Under the pieces are notes generated by a model, which ran no database searches, was not told where the DNA came from, and saw nothing but the letters and a program-made list of their open reading frames with translations. Positions 6,723 through 13,662 of a DNA stretch of 15,018 nucleotides are shown piece by piece. The stretch is from the NCBI GenBank assembly GCA_012521855.1, contig JAAYLO010000133.1:1-15018 (forward strand), read 5' to 3'. This DNA comes from Halanaerobiaceae bacterium. GTDB lineage: Bacteria; Bacillota; Halanaerobiia; Halanaerobiales; DTU029. The position numbers and the translations under genes are program-made. Numbering within the stretch: the first letter of the stretch is position 1; each line of letters starts with the position of its first letter.

Positions 6723-7319
6723 TTATTCATCTGAAACAAGACGTTTCTCTCCCTGCAATTCCCTGACGGGCTGTATATCCTGGGTTACCTCCACTGTGCC
6801 CAGGTATTCCCCGTTTTCATCCCGGACTGCAAAATAGCGGATATACACATATTTACCCCCCATTTTGATCCAGAAATCTTCATGATCTTTCTTTCCTGAC
6901 CTGAAATCCTCTACAATTTTATCTACTACATGTACACTTGCGGGCGGATGACAGTTCTGTACTGTTCTGCCAATGACAGCTTTTGTCCTGGGAAAAATTT
7001 TCTCTTTGCCCTGTGAATAATACTTGACAATATTGTCTTTATCTACAAAGGTAATATCAAATGGCAATGTATTTAAAATATAGGGCAGTTCCTTTCTGGA
7101 TAAAATACCGGTTTCAAACTTTATATATCCTTCTTCCCCATCGCTGTTCTCCTTTATTTCCTTATTTTCAACATTTACCCTTTCAGGTACCCATTTCCCT
7201 TCAGGCTCAACGAGACAATAGCCGATATCATCACTCTCTTCTGCTATAGTAATCCATTCATCCTCACTGAAATTATCCTCTGCCAGGGGAAGCAGGATAT
7301 TATCTTCTTTATAGACCAT
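6723..7319 (-). CDS. PAS-domain C-terminal part of a split DUF438-hemerythrin-PAS gene, 198 aa
   Basis: This ORF is the rear half of a DUF438-family protein. Residues 1-40 complete the hemerythrin-like domain: KEDNILLP at 4-11, then the EDEWITIAEESDDIGYCLVEP block, which normally follows it. Residues about 75-185 form a PAS domain of the kind found in DUF438 proteins (TFVDKDNIVKYYSQG-like start, IGRTVQNCHPP in the middle, LGTVEVTQDIQP at the end). Going upstream past the ATG (7319), the same frame stays open and reads DELARKIEETLERITE, as expected inside the family, until it meets the preceding ORF near 7370. Separate initiation at 7319 is possible (GAGAGG about 9 nt upstream) but would give a hemerythrin fragment. 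The likely role is a cytoplasmic redox or gas sensor. Confidence 0.8.
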   Translation of the reverse strand: MVYKEDNILLPLAEDNFSEDEWITIAEESDDIGYCLVEPEGKWVPERVNVENKEIKENSDGEEGYIKFETGILSRKELPYILNTLPFDITFVDKDNIVKYYSQGKEKIFPRTKAVIGRTVQNCHPPASVHVVDKIVEDFRSGKKDHEDFWIKMGGKYVYIRYFAVRDENGEYLGTVEVTQDIQPVRELQGEKRLVSDE

Positions 7320-7345
7320 TTCAGTAATCCTCTCCAGGGTCTCCT

Positions 7346-7951
7346 CTATCTTCCTGGCCAGTTCGTCTTTTTCCCCCGATACTCAAGAAGTGCCTTCTGA
7401 ACATCCTTTATACTATCCCTGATTTCATCATCTACACCCCACATAACCCTGGGCGGACCGGTTATTTCATACTTCTCGAGATAGGGGAATATTAAATTCT
7501 CCTTCCTTTTATAATGTTTATCCAGATCCCACAAAAGTCCGAAATCCTCCCTCAGGGAATTGATATTTTCCTGGCTGTCATCTTCCCTGAAGGCTTCCAG
7601 ATCTGGTCGTAACTTCTCCTCAATAAGCCTCTCAACTGCCCGGTTTTCACTTTTAAAGACATTTACCGGATGACCTGTTACATTCTCCATGCTCTCTTTC
7701 CGGTGGATATCTTCAATTGATCCCTTGAAAACTGCTGCATGAACATCACAGAGCCTCTGAATCTCTTCCACAGGCATGCCTTCCATGATCAGATTTTGCT
7801 CCAGTTCTGAAATCTCTTCTGTCGATACGTGTTTAAAATATTTTTCAAAAACAGGTTTTACCTCTTCAACTGTTTTACCCTCATGTAATTGCATAATTAA
7901 GTCCTTAAGTAATTTTTGCCGGTATTCCCGATTGTTTATCTCCTGACTCAT
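7346..7951 (-). CDS. DUF438-hemerythrin N-terminal part of the same split gene, 201 aa
   Basis: Residues about 8-85 match the DUF438 helical domain (LLKDLIMQLHEGKTVEEVK..., LCDVHAAVF). Residues about 94-190 are the hemerythrin-like domain, with HPVNVFK at 94-100, HYKRKENLIFPYLEKY at 146-161 and PPRVMWGVDDEIRDSIK at 166-182. The frame then leaves the family after LLEYRG, adds the unrelated KKTNWPGR, and stops at 7346. The start ATG at 7949-7951 is preceded by AAGGGGGG with a 7-8 nt gap; a GTG frame extension to 7981 has no ribosome-binding site. If the two ORFs are joined by a -1 shift in the GGGGGAAAAA run, the product is 409 aa with the full DUF438-hemerythrin-PAS architecture. The gene is therefore either broken, misread by one base, or translated by frameshifting. 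Confidence 0.82.
   Translation of the reverse strand: MSQEINNREYRQKLLKDLIMQLHEGKTVEEVKPVFEKYFKHVSTEEISELEQNLIMEGMPVEEIQRLCDVHAAVFKGSIEDIHRKESMENVTGHPVNVFKSENRAVERLIEEKLRPDLEAFREDDSQENINSLREDFGLLWDLDKHYKRKENLIFPYLEKYEITGPPRVMWGVDDEIRDSIKDVQKALLEYRGKKTNWPGR
7368..7377 (-). other. Frameshift site (G5A5 run) joining the two DUF438 ORFs
   Basis: On the minus strand the upstream frame reads CGG GGG AAA AAG ACG, while the downstream family frame reads GGG GAA AAA GAC GAA. One missing base in the G5 or A5 run, or a -1 slip at AAA AAG, restores the family sequence exactly here (LEYRG then EKDELARKI). The upstream frame ends in TAG at 7346-7348, about 20 nt further on. Confidence 0.75.
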
Positions 7952-8020
7952 TAAATTACCCCCCTTATAATTATTTGACACTACCCGCTGTTTATTATTT
8001 ATTCTTCTGGTATATTATAT

Positions 8021-8048
8021 ATTTTATACTGGAAAAATTCTGTGTCAA
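8021..8048 (-). promoter_or_regulatory. Sigma-A-type promoter of the DUF438 gene
   Basis: On the minus strand TTGACA (8048-8043), a 16-nt spacer and TAAAAT (8026-8021), about 70 nt before the start at 7951. The perfect -35 box makes this a good candidate. Confidence 0.55.
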
Positions 8049-8097
8049 GAATCACAATAATCTGTTAAATCTTTTTATTCTTTTATCCCCCATATTT

Positions 8098-8127
8098 TTG
8101 ACATCTTCTCAAATATTATGCTACAAT
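8098..8127 (+). promoter_or_regulatory. Sigma-A-type promoter of the 201-aa unknown gene
   Basis: TTGACA (8098-8103), an 18-nt spacer and TACAAT (8122-8127), with the ATG at 8155 giving a leader of about 20 nt. It faces away from the DUF438 promoter; the two -35 boxes are about 50 nt apart. Confidence 0.65.
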
Positions 8128-8154
8128 TTACTTAATGAATCAGGAAGTGATAAT

Positions 8155-8760
8155 ATGAAGACAAATATAAAGGAATTAAAAATAAAAAAGGCCAGTAATA
8201 AGATAAACCTTGAGACAGCACAGTATTCTGTTTCATTTAAGCAGATCAGGGAAACTGCGGAAAGCTCCAGGGATTGTATCTATGAGATAATATCTCTCCT
8301 TAAGGATAATAATGATCTCCTCATTGAAATGGACTCTTCTCTCTTTTTCCTGCCAGTAAAAGAGAGAGAGACCTTTATAAAGAACTGTATAAATGAATTC
8401 CGAACCCTTAATCTGGAATATAGATATTCTAAATTTACCAGCAATAACACTTCCCTCCTGGGCCTTATCCTGGGCAAGAGGGAGATTGAGCGGCACCATC
8501 TTCTTTTGTATCTTCCCCATGAAACATGGTTAAGGGATGAATTCCGGTCTATCCTGCCCATTCACGGTATCCGCTTTTATGTCATTCCAGAACCATTAAA
8601 AGCAGATGAATTGTTTTTTGAATTTTACCGGATGATGGATACAGACAAACTGGACTATTTTCCCCTGATTATCTTTATTCCCGGAGCCATATCACATATA
8701 GGTTTAAACAGCAAATTTTTCACCATAGATGATTTAAAGAAAAAACTGAGAATAGAATAA
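8155..8760 (+). CDS. Protein of unknown family, 201 aa
   Basis: I do not recognise this protein. It has no signal peptide or clear membrane segment. It starts basic (MKTNIKELKIKKASNK), then shows mixed helix and strand. A stretch like IEMDSSLFFLPVKERETFIKN lies at about 54-74, a basic middle (GKREIERHHLLLYLPHETW) at about 107-125, and a hydrophobic strand (YFPLIIFIPGAISHIGL) at about 168-184. Repeated strand/Pro patterns (LLLYLPHE, IRFYVIPEP, LIIFIPGA) suggest an alpha/beta fold. The start at 8155 is chosen for AGGA 9 nt upstream and the promoter just before it. The frame is open back to 7975, but that part lies upstream of the promoter. It has its own promoter and terminator, so it is monocistronic and probably genuinely expressed. 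Confidence 0.75.
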   Translation: MKTNIKELKIKKASNKINLETAQYSVSFKQIRETAESSRDCIYEIISLLKDNNDLLIEMDSSLFFLPVKERETFIKNCINEFRTLNLEYRYSKFTSNNTSLLGLILGKREIERHHLLLYLPHETWLRDEFRSILPIHGIRFYVIPEPLKADELFFEFYRMMDTDKLDYFPLIIFIPGAISHIGLNSKFFTIDDLKKKLRIE

Positions 8761-8764
8761 CATA

Positions 8765-8796
8765 AAAAAACCCCGGTTAAAAAACCGGGGTTTTTT
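8765..8796. terminator. Strong bidirectional intrinsic terminator
   Basis: AAAAAACCCCGGTT (8765-8778) and AACCGGGGTTTTTT (8783-8796) form a perfect 14-bp stem around a 4-nt loop. The A/T arms provide a T-run in both directions. It serves the 201-aa gene (stop at 8760) and the end of the ABC operon (stop at 8805). Confidence 0.96.
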
Positions 8797-8804
8797 CGTT
8801 CTGA

Positions 8805-10691
8805 TTATTTATTTCCTGTTTTCTGGAGGAATGGCAGCATGTGCTTGAATGTGCCCCAATGTGCATATGGTCCTGCATAGGGATTTTCAGATCCTGGCCA
8901 ATTTGTCCAGTAGTACTCATCCCAGGTTATGAAACCAGCATAACCATATGTCGGGATACTTGGCATTTCTTTTAACAGGAGTTTCAATGCTTCTGTACCG
9001 ATAGCTACAGTTGCTTCAACATCAGTCGGATCGGTTGCCTTAAGTCTTCTGATGATATCATCCATTTCAGGAGAGGACCATCTTGAGTTATGAGCCTGAT
9101 TCAATACTCCCAGTGGTTTCATATATTCAGAGTTGAACTGATCAAGTACCCTGTAAAGGTCTACACCGGCACCCCATGGCTCAGCTGCAGGCCAGCTGCT
9201 GGTAACCTGGAATTCACCATTACCCTGTAATGTAGCATGGGCATCTGTGGCTATATATTCAGCATCAATACCAAACTTCTTCCACTGCTGTACTGCTGCG
9301 TTACCATTTTTGAAGGAATGATGTGATGTATCGGTTTTTTCCAGGAGTTCAAGTTTCCATGGTGTTCCGTCAGGCAGCAGCCACTTGCCATTTTTGTCTC
9401 TTGAGAAGCCGTTCTTCTCCAGAAGTTTAGCAGCAACATCAGGAGCATATTTGTACCAGCCAATTCCGAACATCTTCTTCAGTTCTTCAGGATCATCTGT
9501 TACATAATAACCTCTGTTCTTTGCATACTCGGCTATTCTTAAGGCTACATCTGGATCATAAGGATAGAATACTTCTCCATTGCCCAGATCCAGTTTGAAC
9601 TCTTTCAGCCATTCCTGCATTGGTTCAATATAATACTCTGGATATGCACCAAGAGCAGGAATATGAACAGGACTCAAAGTAGCCTGACCGTCAACGGCCT
9701 GGCCCAGGTACTCAACGATATCAATGGCCAGTAACAATGCCCAACGTACTTCTGGATTATTATATGGCTCTATTGCTGTATTAAACACTATACCTGTAAT
9801 ACAGGGGTCATTATTTACAACCCAGGGGAAACCAGGCTGATAAGCCCTGATGGTCCTGCCCTGTGCCAGTGTAGCTACAAAACCTTCTGCAGAAAGGTCA
9901 ACTACATCAAGCTGATGTGTCAGCTGAGCAACGATCTTGCTGCCTTCATCACTATAGGTCTGTAAAATAACATACTTTGGAACAGGTTCGCCGAAATTCA
10001 TCCCTGTCGGAGTATTCTGCCAGTCTTCTCTCTTTTCCCAGATGGTCCAGTAACCATTGGGATCATAGCTGTGCAGCTTGTATGGACCACAGCCGATAAA
10101 TGGATTGAACTCAAAAGTAAGTTTATCTTCTACCTTTTCAAAGATATGTTTTGGCATAATCCAGGTACAGCCCCAACGATCCAGGAATTTTGTATGGAAT
10201 CTGGAGTTTGGCTGTTTCAAATCAAATTCTACCTGATAATCTCCGCTCTTATAGACTCTCTCTACTTCAGTAGCAAATGATGAATGGTCATTAAAACCAG
10301 GCTCTGCAATAAGTGTTTCTACTGTAAAGACAACATCATCTGCGGTAAATGGTGTACCATCGGCCCATTTAACACCTTTCCTTAATGGAATAGATACATG
10401 GGTAAAATCATCATTATAGACCGGGTCTCCTGCTGCCAGACAGTTGACGATCTCACCTGTCGCAAAATCAACAGACCATAATGGTTCATTTGCCAGGTTC
10501 TGCATTCCTCTGTCATTCCATTTCCAACCAACCCAGGCATTGAAATTGCCAGGTGTACCGACACGGCCTGTCAGTATTCCGGCTATCAGTGTATCTTCCC
10601 TGGGAAGCTGGTCAATTGACTGCCCAAAGGCCATAAAAGCAAACAAAACTAAACCAGTAACTAAAGCAAAAGCCCTTACTAACTTCTTCAT
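8805..10691 (-). CDS. ABC importer solute-binding protein, family 5 (peptide/oligosaccharide type), 628 aa
   Basis: An extracytoplasmic binding protein that delivers substrate to the importer encoded upstream. Residues 1-23 are a signal peptide ending AFMAFG before Gln; there is no lipobox Cys, so the mature protein would be soluble, in a periplasm. The family signature is clear at about 91-125 (DDFTHVSIPLRKGVKWADGTPFTADDVVF). Length is on the long side for the family. Many Trp/Tyr residues occur, for example WVGWKW at 53-58 and YYWTNW with an NPYAGPYAHWG tail near the C-terminus. From memory, such a tail resembles Thermotoga-type cellobiose/manno-oligosaccharide binding proteins more than DppA/OppA. 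The substrate is thus undecided between oligosaccharides and peptides. The ATG has AAGGGGG 8 nt upstream. It is the last gene of the operon, 99 nt after the second ATPase, and ends at a strong terminator. Confidence 0.93.
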   Translation of the reverse strand: MKKLVRAFALVTGLVLFAFMAFGQSIDQLPREDTLIAGILTGRVGTPGNFNAWVGWKWNDRGMQNLANEPLWSVDFATGEIVNCLAAGDPVYNDDFTHVSIPLRKGVKWADGTPFTADDVVFTVETLIAEPGFNDHSSFATEVERVYKSGDYQVEFDLKQPNSRFHTKFLDRWGCTWIMPKHIFEKVEDKLTFEFNPFIGCGPYKLHSYDPNGYWTIWEKREDWQNTPTGMNFGEPVPKYVILQTYSDEGSKIVAQLTHQLDVVDLSAEGFVATLAQGRTIRAYQPGFPWVVNNDPCITGIVFNTAIEPYNNPEVRWALLLAIDIVEYLGQAVDGQATLSPVHIPALGAYPEYYIEPMQEWLKEFKLDLGNGEVFYPYDPDVALRIAEYAKNRGYYVTDDPEELKKMFGIGWYKYAPDVAAKLLEKNGFSRDKNGKWLLPDGTPWKLELLEKTDTSHHSFKNGNAAVQQWKKFGIDAEYIATDAHATLQGNGEFQVTSSWPAAEPWGAGVDLYRVLDQFNSEYMKPLGVLNQAHNSRWSSPEMDDIIRRLKATDPTDVEATVAIGTEALKLLLKEMPSIPTYGYAGFITWDEYYWTNWPGSENPYAGPYAHWGTFKHMLPFLQKTGNK

Positions 10692-10790
10692 AATTTTCCC
10701 CCTTAATTACTTTTTAGTTGTTTTTTTAGATTTGCATAAGAAAACCACTAATTAATTCCCCCTGTTTTCACCCCCTCCTTAATAAGATCA
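10692..10790 (-). promoter_or_regulatory. 99-nt spacer with tandem G-rich SD-like motifs before the binding-protein gene
   Basis: On the minus strand the spacer carries AAGGAGGGGG (10780-10771), GGGGG (10762-10758) and the real ribosome-binding site AAGGGGG (10704-10698). The first has no sizeable ORF after it. The second lies 9 nt before a GTG opening a 13-codon ORF (10748-10707, VVFLCKSKKTTKK). This could be a leader peptide, an RNA-stability or processing element raising binding-protein expression, or chance. No convincing promoter or terminator is seen here. Confidence 0.3.
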
Positions 10791-11753
10791 CTATCCTGAG
10801 TAAAGATGGCATTTTACAAATACATCATCGATATAAGCTGCTTCAGGTGTATGTTCTTTACACTTATCCTGTGCTTCAGGACATCTCCCGGCAAATTTAC
10901 AACCCTTTCTTAAGTATTCATCAGACTCCAGATCTGAAATAGAGATTCTATCAGTCCATTTTTTTGCCGGGTCCGCCTCAGGAATTGATTCCCTGAGTAA
11001 TTTTGTATATGGATGGGCAGGCTCCATCAATACCTTCTCCACCGGGCCCATTTCCATAATGTGGCCCCTGAACATAATGGCAATCTGCCCGCTCATGTAA
11101 TATGCTGTAGCCAGATCGTGTGTTATATAAAGAATACTCATTTGCAGTTCTTCCTTCAATTTTTTAAATAAATTAACAATTGACATTCTTATGGAAGCAT
11201 CAACCATGGATACAGGTTCATCTGCTATAAGCAGGCCCGGATCTGTCAGTAAGGCCCTGGCAATAGATATCCTCTGCAGCTGGCCTCCTGAAAACTCACT
11301 GGGGTATTTTCCTGCTACTTCTTCATAAGAAAGCCCCACCGATTCTAGTTTGCTGTTTATAATCTCCCTGGCTTTTTCCTGGCTCTCAGCGAGCTTATAA
11401 TTATACACTGTTTCAAAGAGGTAATGTTCCACTTTCCTTAAGGGGTTAAAGGTCTCAAAGGGGTTTTGAAATATTGCCTGAATACCCTGTGTAAACCATA
11501 CCGGCTCTTTATTATCAGAACTTTCTTTGCTATAAATTATCCTGCCAGCTGTCGGCTCTTCAAAACCAAGGATCATCCTGGCAACTGTAGTCTTCCCGCA
11601 GCCGCTTTCTCCTGCCAGTGTAAATATTTCCGCAGGGTTAATCTTGAATGAGATATTGTCAACGGCAACAATTTTGTCCCTTGATAAAATACTCCCAAGG
11701 AAAAACTCTTTCCTTAAATTTTCTATTTCAATTAATGGTTTCACTTTACTCAT
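10791..11753 (-). CDS. ABC importer ATPase, DppF/OppF type, 320 aa
   Basis: A cytoplasmic ATPase subunit that pairs with the other ATPase to power import. Walker A is GESGCGKT at 48-55, the Q-loop Q96 (AIFQNPFETFNPL), the signature SGGQLQR at 155-161, Walker B LLIADEP at 174-180, and the switch His H212. The C-terminal extension typical of Opp/Dpp ATPases carries four Cys (C285, C291, C298, C315), a pattern associated with an iron-sulfur site in such subunits. Start: the ATG at 11753 overlaps the previous gene by 8 nt but has GGGG directly against it. The GTG at 11744 (codon 4) has AAGGGG 9 nt upstream and would follow the previous stop by 1 nt, so it may be the true start. Confidence 0.95.
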   Translation of the reverse strand: MSKVKPLIEIENLRKEFFLGSILSRDKIVAVDNISFKINPAEIFTLAGESGCGKTTVARMILGFEEPTAGRIIYSKESSDNKEPVWFTQGIQAIFQNPFETFNPLRKVEHYLFETVYNYKLAESQEKAREIINSKLESVGLSYEEVAGKYPSEFSGGQLQRISIARALLTDPGLLIADEPVSMVDASIRMSIVNLFKKLKEELQMSILYITHDLATAYYMSGQIAIMFRGHIMEMGPVEKVLMEPAHPYTKLLRESIPEADPAKKWTDRISISDLESDEYLRKGCKFAGRCPEAQDKCKEHTPEAAYIDDVFVKCHLYSG

Positions 11754-12744
11754 CCCCTTTACTTACCAGCCAGCAGGCAGTTTTATGTTCTTCACCTGTC
11801 TGTACCAATTCCGGTACTTCCCTTGTACAGATATCAGTCTTTTCAGGACACCTGGGATGAAACGGGCAGCCTGTTGGAAGATTTGCCAGTGATGGCGGAT
11901 TACCAGGAGCACTTGCCCGCACTCCCTTATCACCAAATTTCGGCAGTGAATTAATCAAAAATCTTGTATAGGGATGAAGAGGATTATAAAAAATTTCTTT
12001 AGTTTCTGCTTCTTCAATAATCTTTCCGGCATACATTATGGCCATCCTGTCAGATATATTGGCATGTATGCCCATATCATGTGTTACCAGAATAATTGTA
12101 TTTTTCAAGCTTTCCTGAATATCTTTCAAAAGCTGTACAACACCCCGCTGAACAACCACATCAAGGGCGGTGGTTGGTTCATCAGCAAATATAACTGCAG
12201 GTTTTAACAGCCCGGCCAGGGCAATGGCAACTCTCTGCCTCATTCCGCCGGACAATTGATGCGGATAGGCTTCCAGAACCTTTATAGGAAGCCCCAGTTC
12301 TTTAATGTGTTCTCTGGCAATTTCAAAAATTTCATCTCTGGTTTTTCCGCTCAAATGACTGTCCAGAAAATCCCGATAAGTCTCCTTCAATTTTATAACA
12401 GGGTTAAAAATACTCATTGCACCCTGAGGTATGTATGCAATATATTCCCAACGCAGTTTTCTCCGTTCTTCCTTGCTTAAAGAAAGAATGTCTATCTCCT
12501 GATCATCACGGTAATATATGACCTTGCCTCCCATAAATCTTAATGGCGGATTCATTAATGCATATAATGTCTTCATAAGGGTTGTCTTTCCGCAGCCACT
12601 CTCTCCTGCTATCCCGTATATTTCGTTTTTTCTAATGGTCAGGTTTACATCATCTACAGCCTTTACCACCTTTTTCGAGCCGCCTACATCAAGAACATAA
12701 TATGATTTTATATTCTCTGTAACCAGTACTGTATTATTATCCAT
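11746..12744 (-). CDS. ABC importer ATPase, DppD/OppD type, 332 aa
   Basis: First of the two ATPase subunits. Walker A is GESGCGKT at 47-54, the Q-loop Q107 (YIPQGAMSIFNPV), the signature LSGGMRQR at 164-171, Walker B VIFADEP at 184-190, and the switch His H222 (THDMG). The C-terminal oligopeptide-transporter extension holds C293, C299, C306 and C324, spaced like the Cys of its partner (x5, x6, x17 against x5, x6, x16). This is consistent with a [4Fe-4S] site as seen in some DppD-type subunits. The ATG follows the permease stop by 1 nt, and GGAGGGG within the end of that gene serves as its ribosome-binding site, so translation is coupled. Confidence 0.96.
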   Translation of the reverse strand: MDNNTVLVTENIKSYYVLDVGGSKKVVKAVDDVNLTIRKNEIYGIAGESGCGKTTLMKTLYALMNPPLRFMGGKVIYYRDDQEIDILSLSKEERRKLRWEYIAYIPQGAMSIFNPVIKLKETYRDFLDSHLSGKTRDEIFEIAREHIKELGLPIKVLEAYPHQLSGGMRQRVAIALAGLLKPAVIFADEPTTALDVVVQRGVVQLLKDIQESLKNTIILVTHDMGIHANISDRMAIMYAGKIIEEAETKEIFYNPLHPYTRFLINSLPKFGDKGVRASAPGNPPSLANLPTGCPFHPRCPEKTDICTREVPELVQTGEEHKTACWLVSKGDE

Positions 12745-12745
12745 A

Positions 12746-13609
12746 TCATTCCCCTCCTACTCTCTGTACCCTGGTCCGCGGATCAAGATATTCACTGATA
12801 CTGACCGATAGCCAGTAAAGGGCAATAAAGAGTAAAACAGACAGGACAACAGGAGTTAATAACCAGTTCCAACGCCCGAGGAGAAGTGCCTGATAACTCA
12901 TGGCCCATTTCAACATTGTCCCCAGAGTAGGAATATCCATATTTGTCAGGCCTACAATGGATAGTGTAATCTCCAGGCCTATAGCCCAGGACATATTATT
13001 GATCAATGTCGAAAAAGCAAGGGGAGTAATATATGGCAGATATTCTTTTATAACCAGTTTCACTACTCCTGTTCCTGACAATAGAGCTGTCCTGGTAAAT
13101 TCCCTTTCCCGCAGGCTGAGAACCTGTGACCTTATTACCCTGGCATCCCAGGCCCATCCAAAGCAGGCCAGCAAAATTCCAAGAGTTAAAATGTTCATCA
13201 TATCCCTGATAAGCATGGCCAGCATTACGATAATCAAAAACAAGGGAATTACCAGGAATCCGTCACTTATAAACATTAAAACCCTGTCCGTTGTTCCCCC
13301 CCTGTATCCTGAAATAAGGCCGATAAGAACTGCAATTATTCTGGATATTACTCCTGCAATAACTGAAATAATGAGTGAATTCCTTATAGCAAAGGTAGCC
13401 TGCCAGAAAATATCCTGGCCTTTGGAATTGGTTCCCAGTATATACTGCCTGGAGGGAGGCAAATCCCTTGGTACAGAAAACCAGAGTGTAGGATCACTGG
13501 GAGAAAAAAAGGATAATACCGCTAAAAACAATAAGAAACATAGAACAATAAAAGCGAGTAAAAACCGGTAATCTCTAAAAAGATCTTTTGCTATCTGTGG
13601 AGTACTCAT
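12746..13609 (-). CDS. ABC importer permease, DppC/OppC type, 287 aa
   Basis: Inner-membrane subunit forming the translocation path with the DppB-type partner. A first membrane segment at about 16-35 is followed by a short extracytoplasmic part with the family hallmark LGTNSKGQD at 58-66. The BPD_transp_1 domain with about five further segments then runs from about 75 to 272. The cytoplasmic coupling (EAA) loop lies in the SLREREFTRTALLSGTGVVKLV region, ending in YLPYITP. The end EYLDPRTRV is typical of the subfamily. The ATG has AAAGGAG 7 nt upstream. It lies 53 nt after the first permease; nothing notable is seen in that gap. Confidence 0.95.
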   Translation of the reverse strand: MSTPQIAKDLFRDYRFLLAFIVLCFLLFLAVLSFFSPSDPTLWFSVPRDLPPSRQYILGTNSKGQDIFWQATFAIRNSLIISVIAGVISRIIAVLIGLISGYRGGTTDRVLMFISDGFLVIPLFLIIVMLAMLIRDMMNILTLGILLACFGWAWDARVIRSQVLSLREREFTRTALLSGTGVVKLVIKEYLPYITPLAFSTLINNMSWAIGLEITLSIVGLTNMDIPTLGTMLKWAMSYQALLLGRWNWLLTPVVLSVLLFIALYWLSVSISEYLDPRTRVQRVGGE

Positions 13610-13662
13610 TTCTATCTCCTTTCAACATCAATTCGGCTCTGGCCGTAATTTTAAGATTATCT

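Noticed and set aside
8098..8103. TTGACA boxes at 8043-8048 and 8098-8103 as one shared operator
   Set aside because: They are better explained as the -35 boxes of two divergent promoters.
7975..8154. 60-residue hydrophobic N-terminal extension of the 201-aa protein
   Set aside because: It lies over and upstream of the TTGACA/TACAAT promoter, while the ATG at 8155 has its own ribosome-binding site.
12900..13571. 223-aa plus-strand open frame opposite the DppC-type permease
   Set aside because: It has no credible ribosome-binding site or family features, and the minus-strand permease is unmistakable; it is a shadow of that gene's codon bias.
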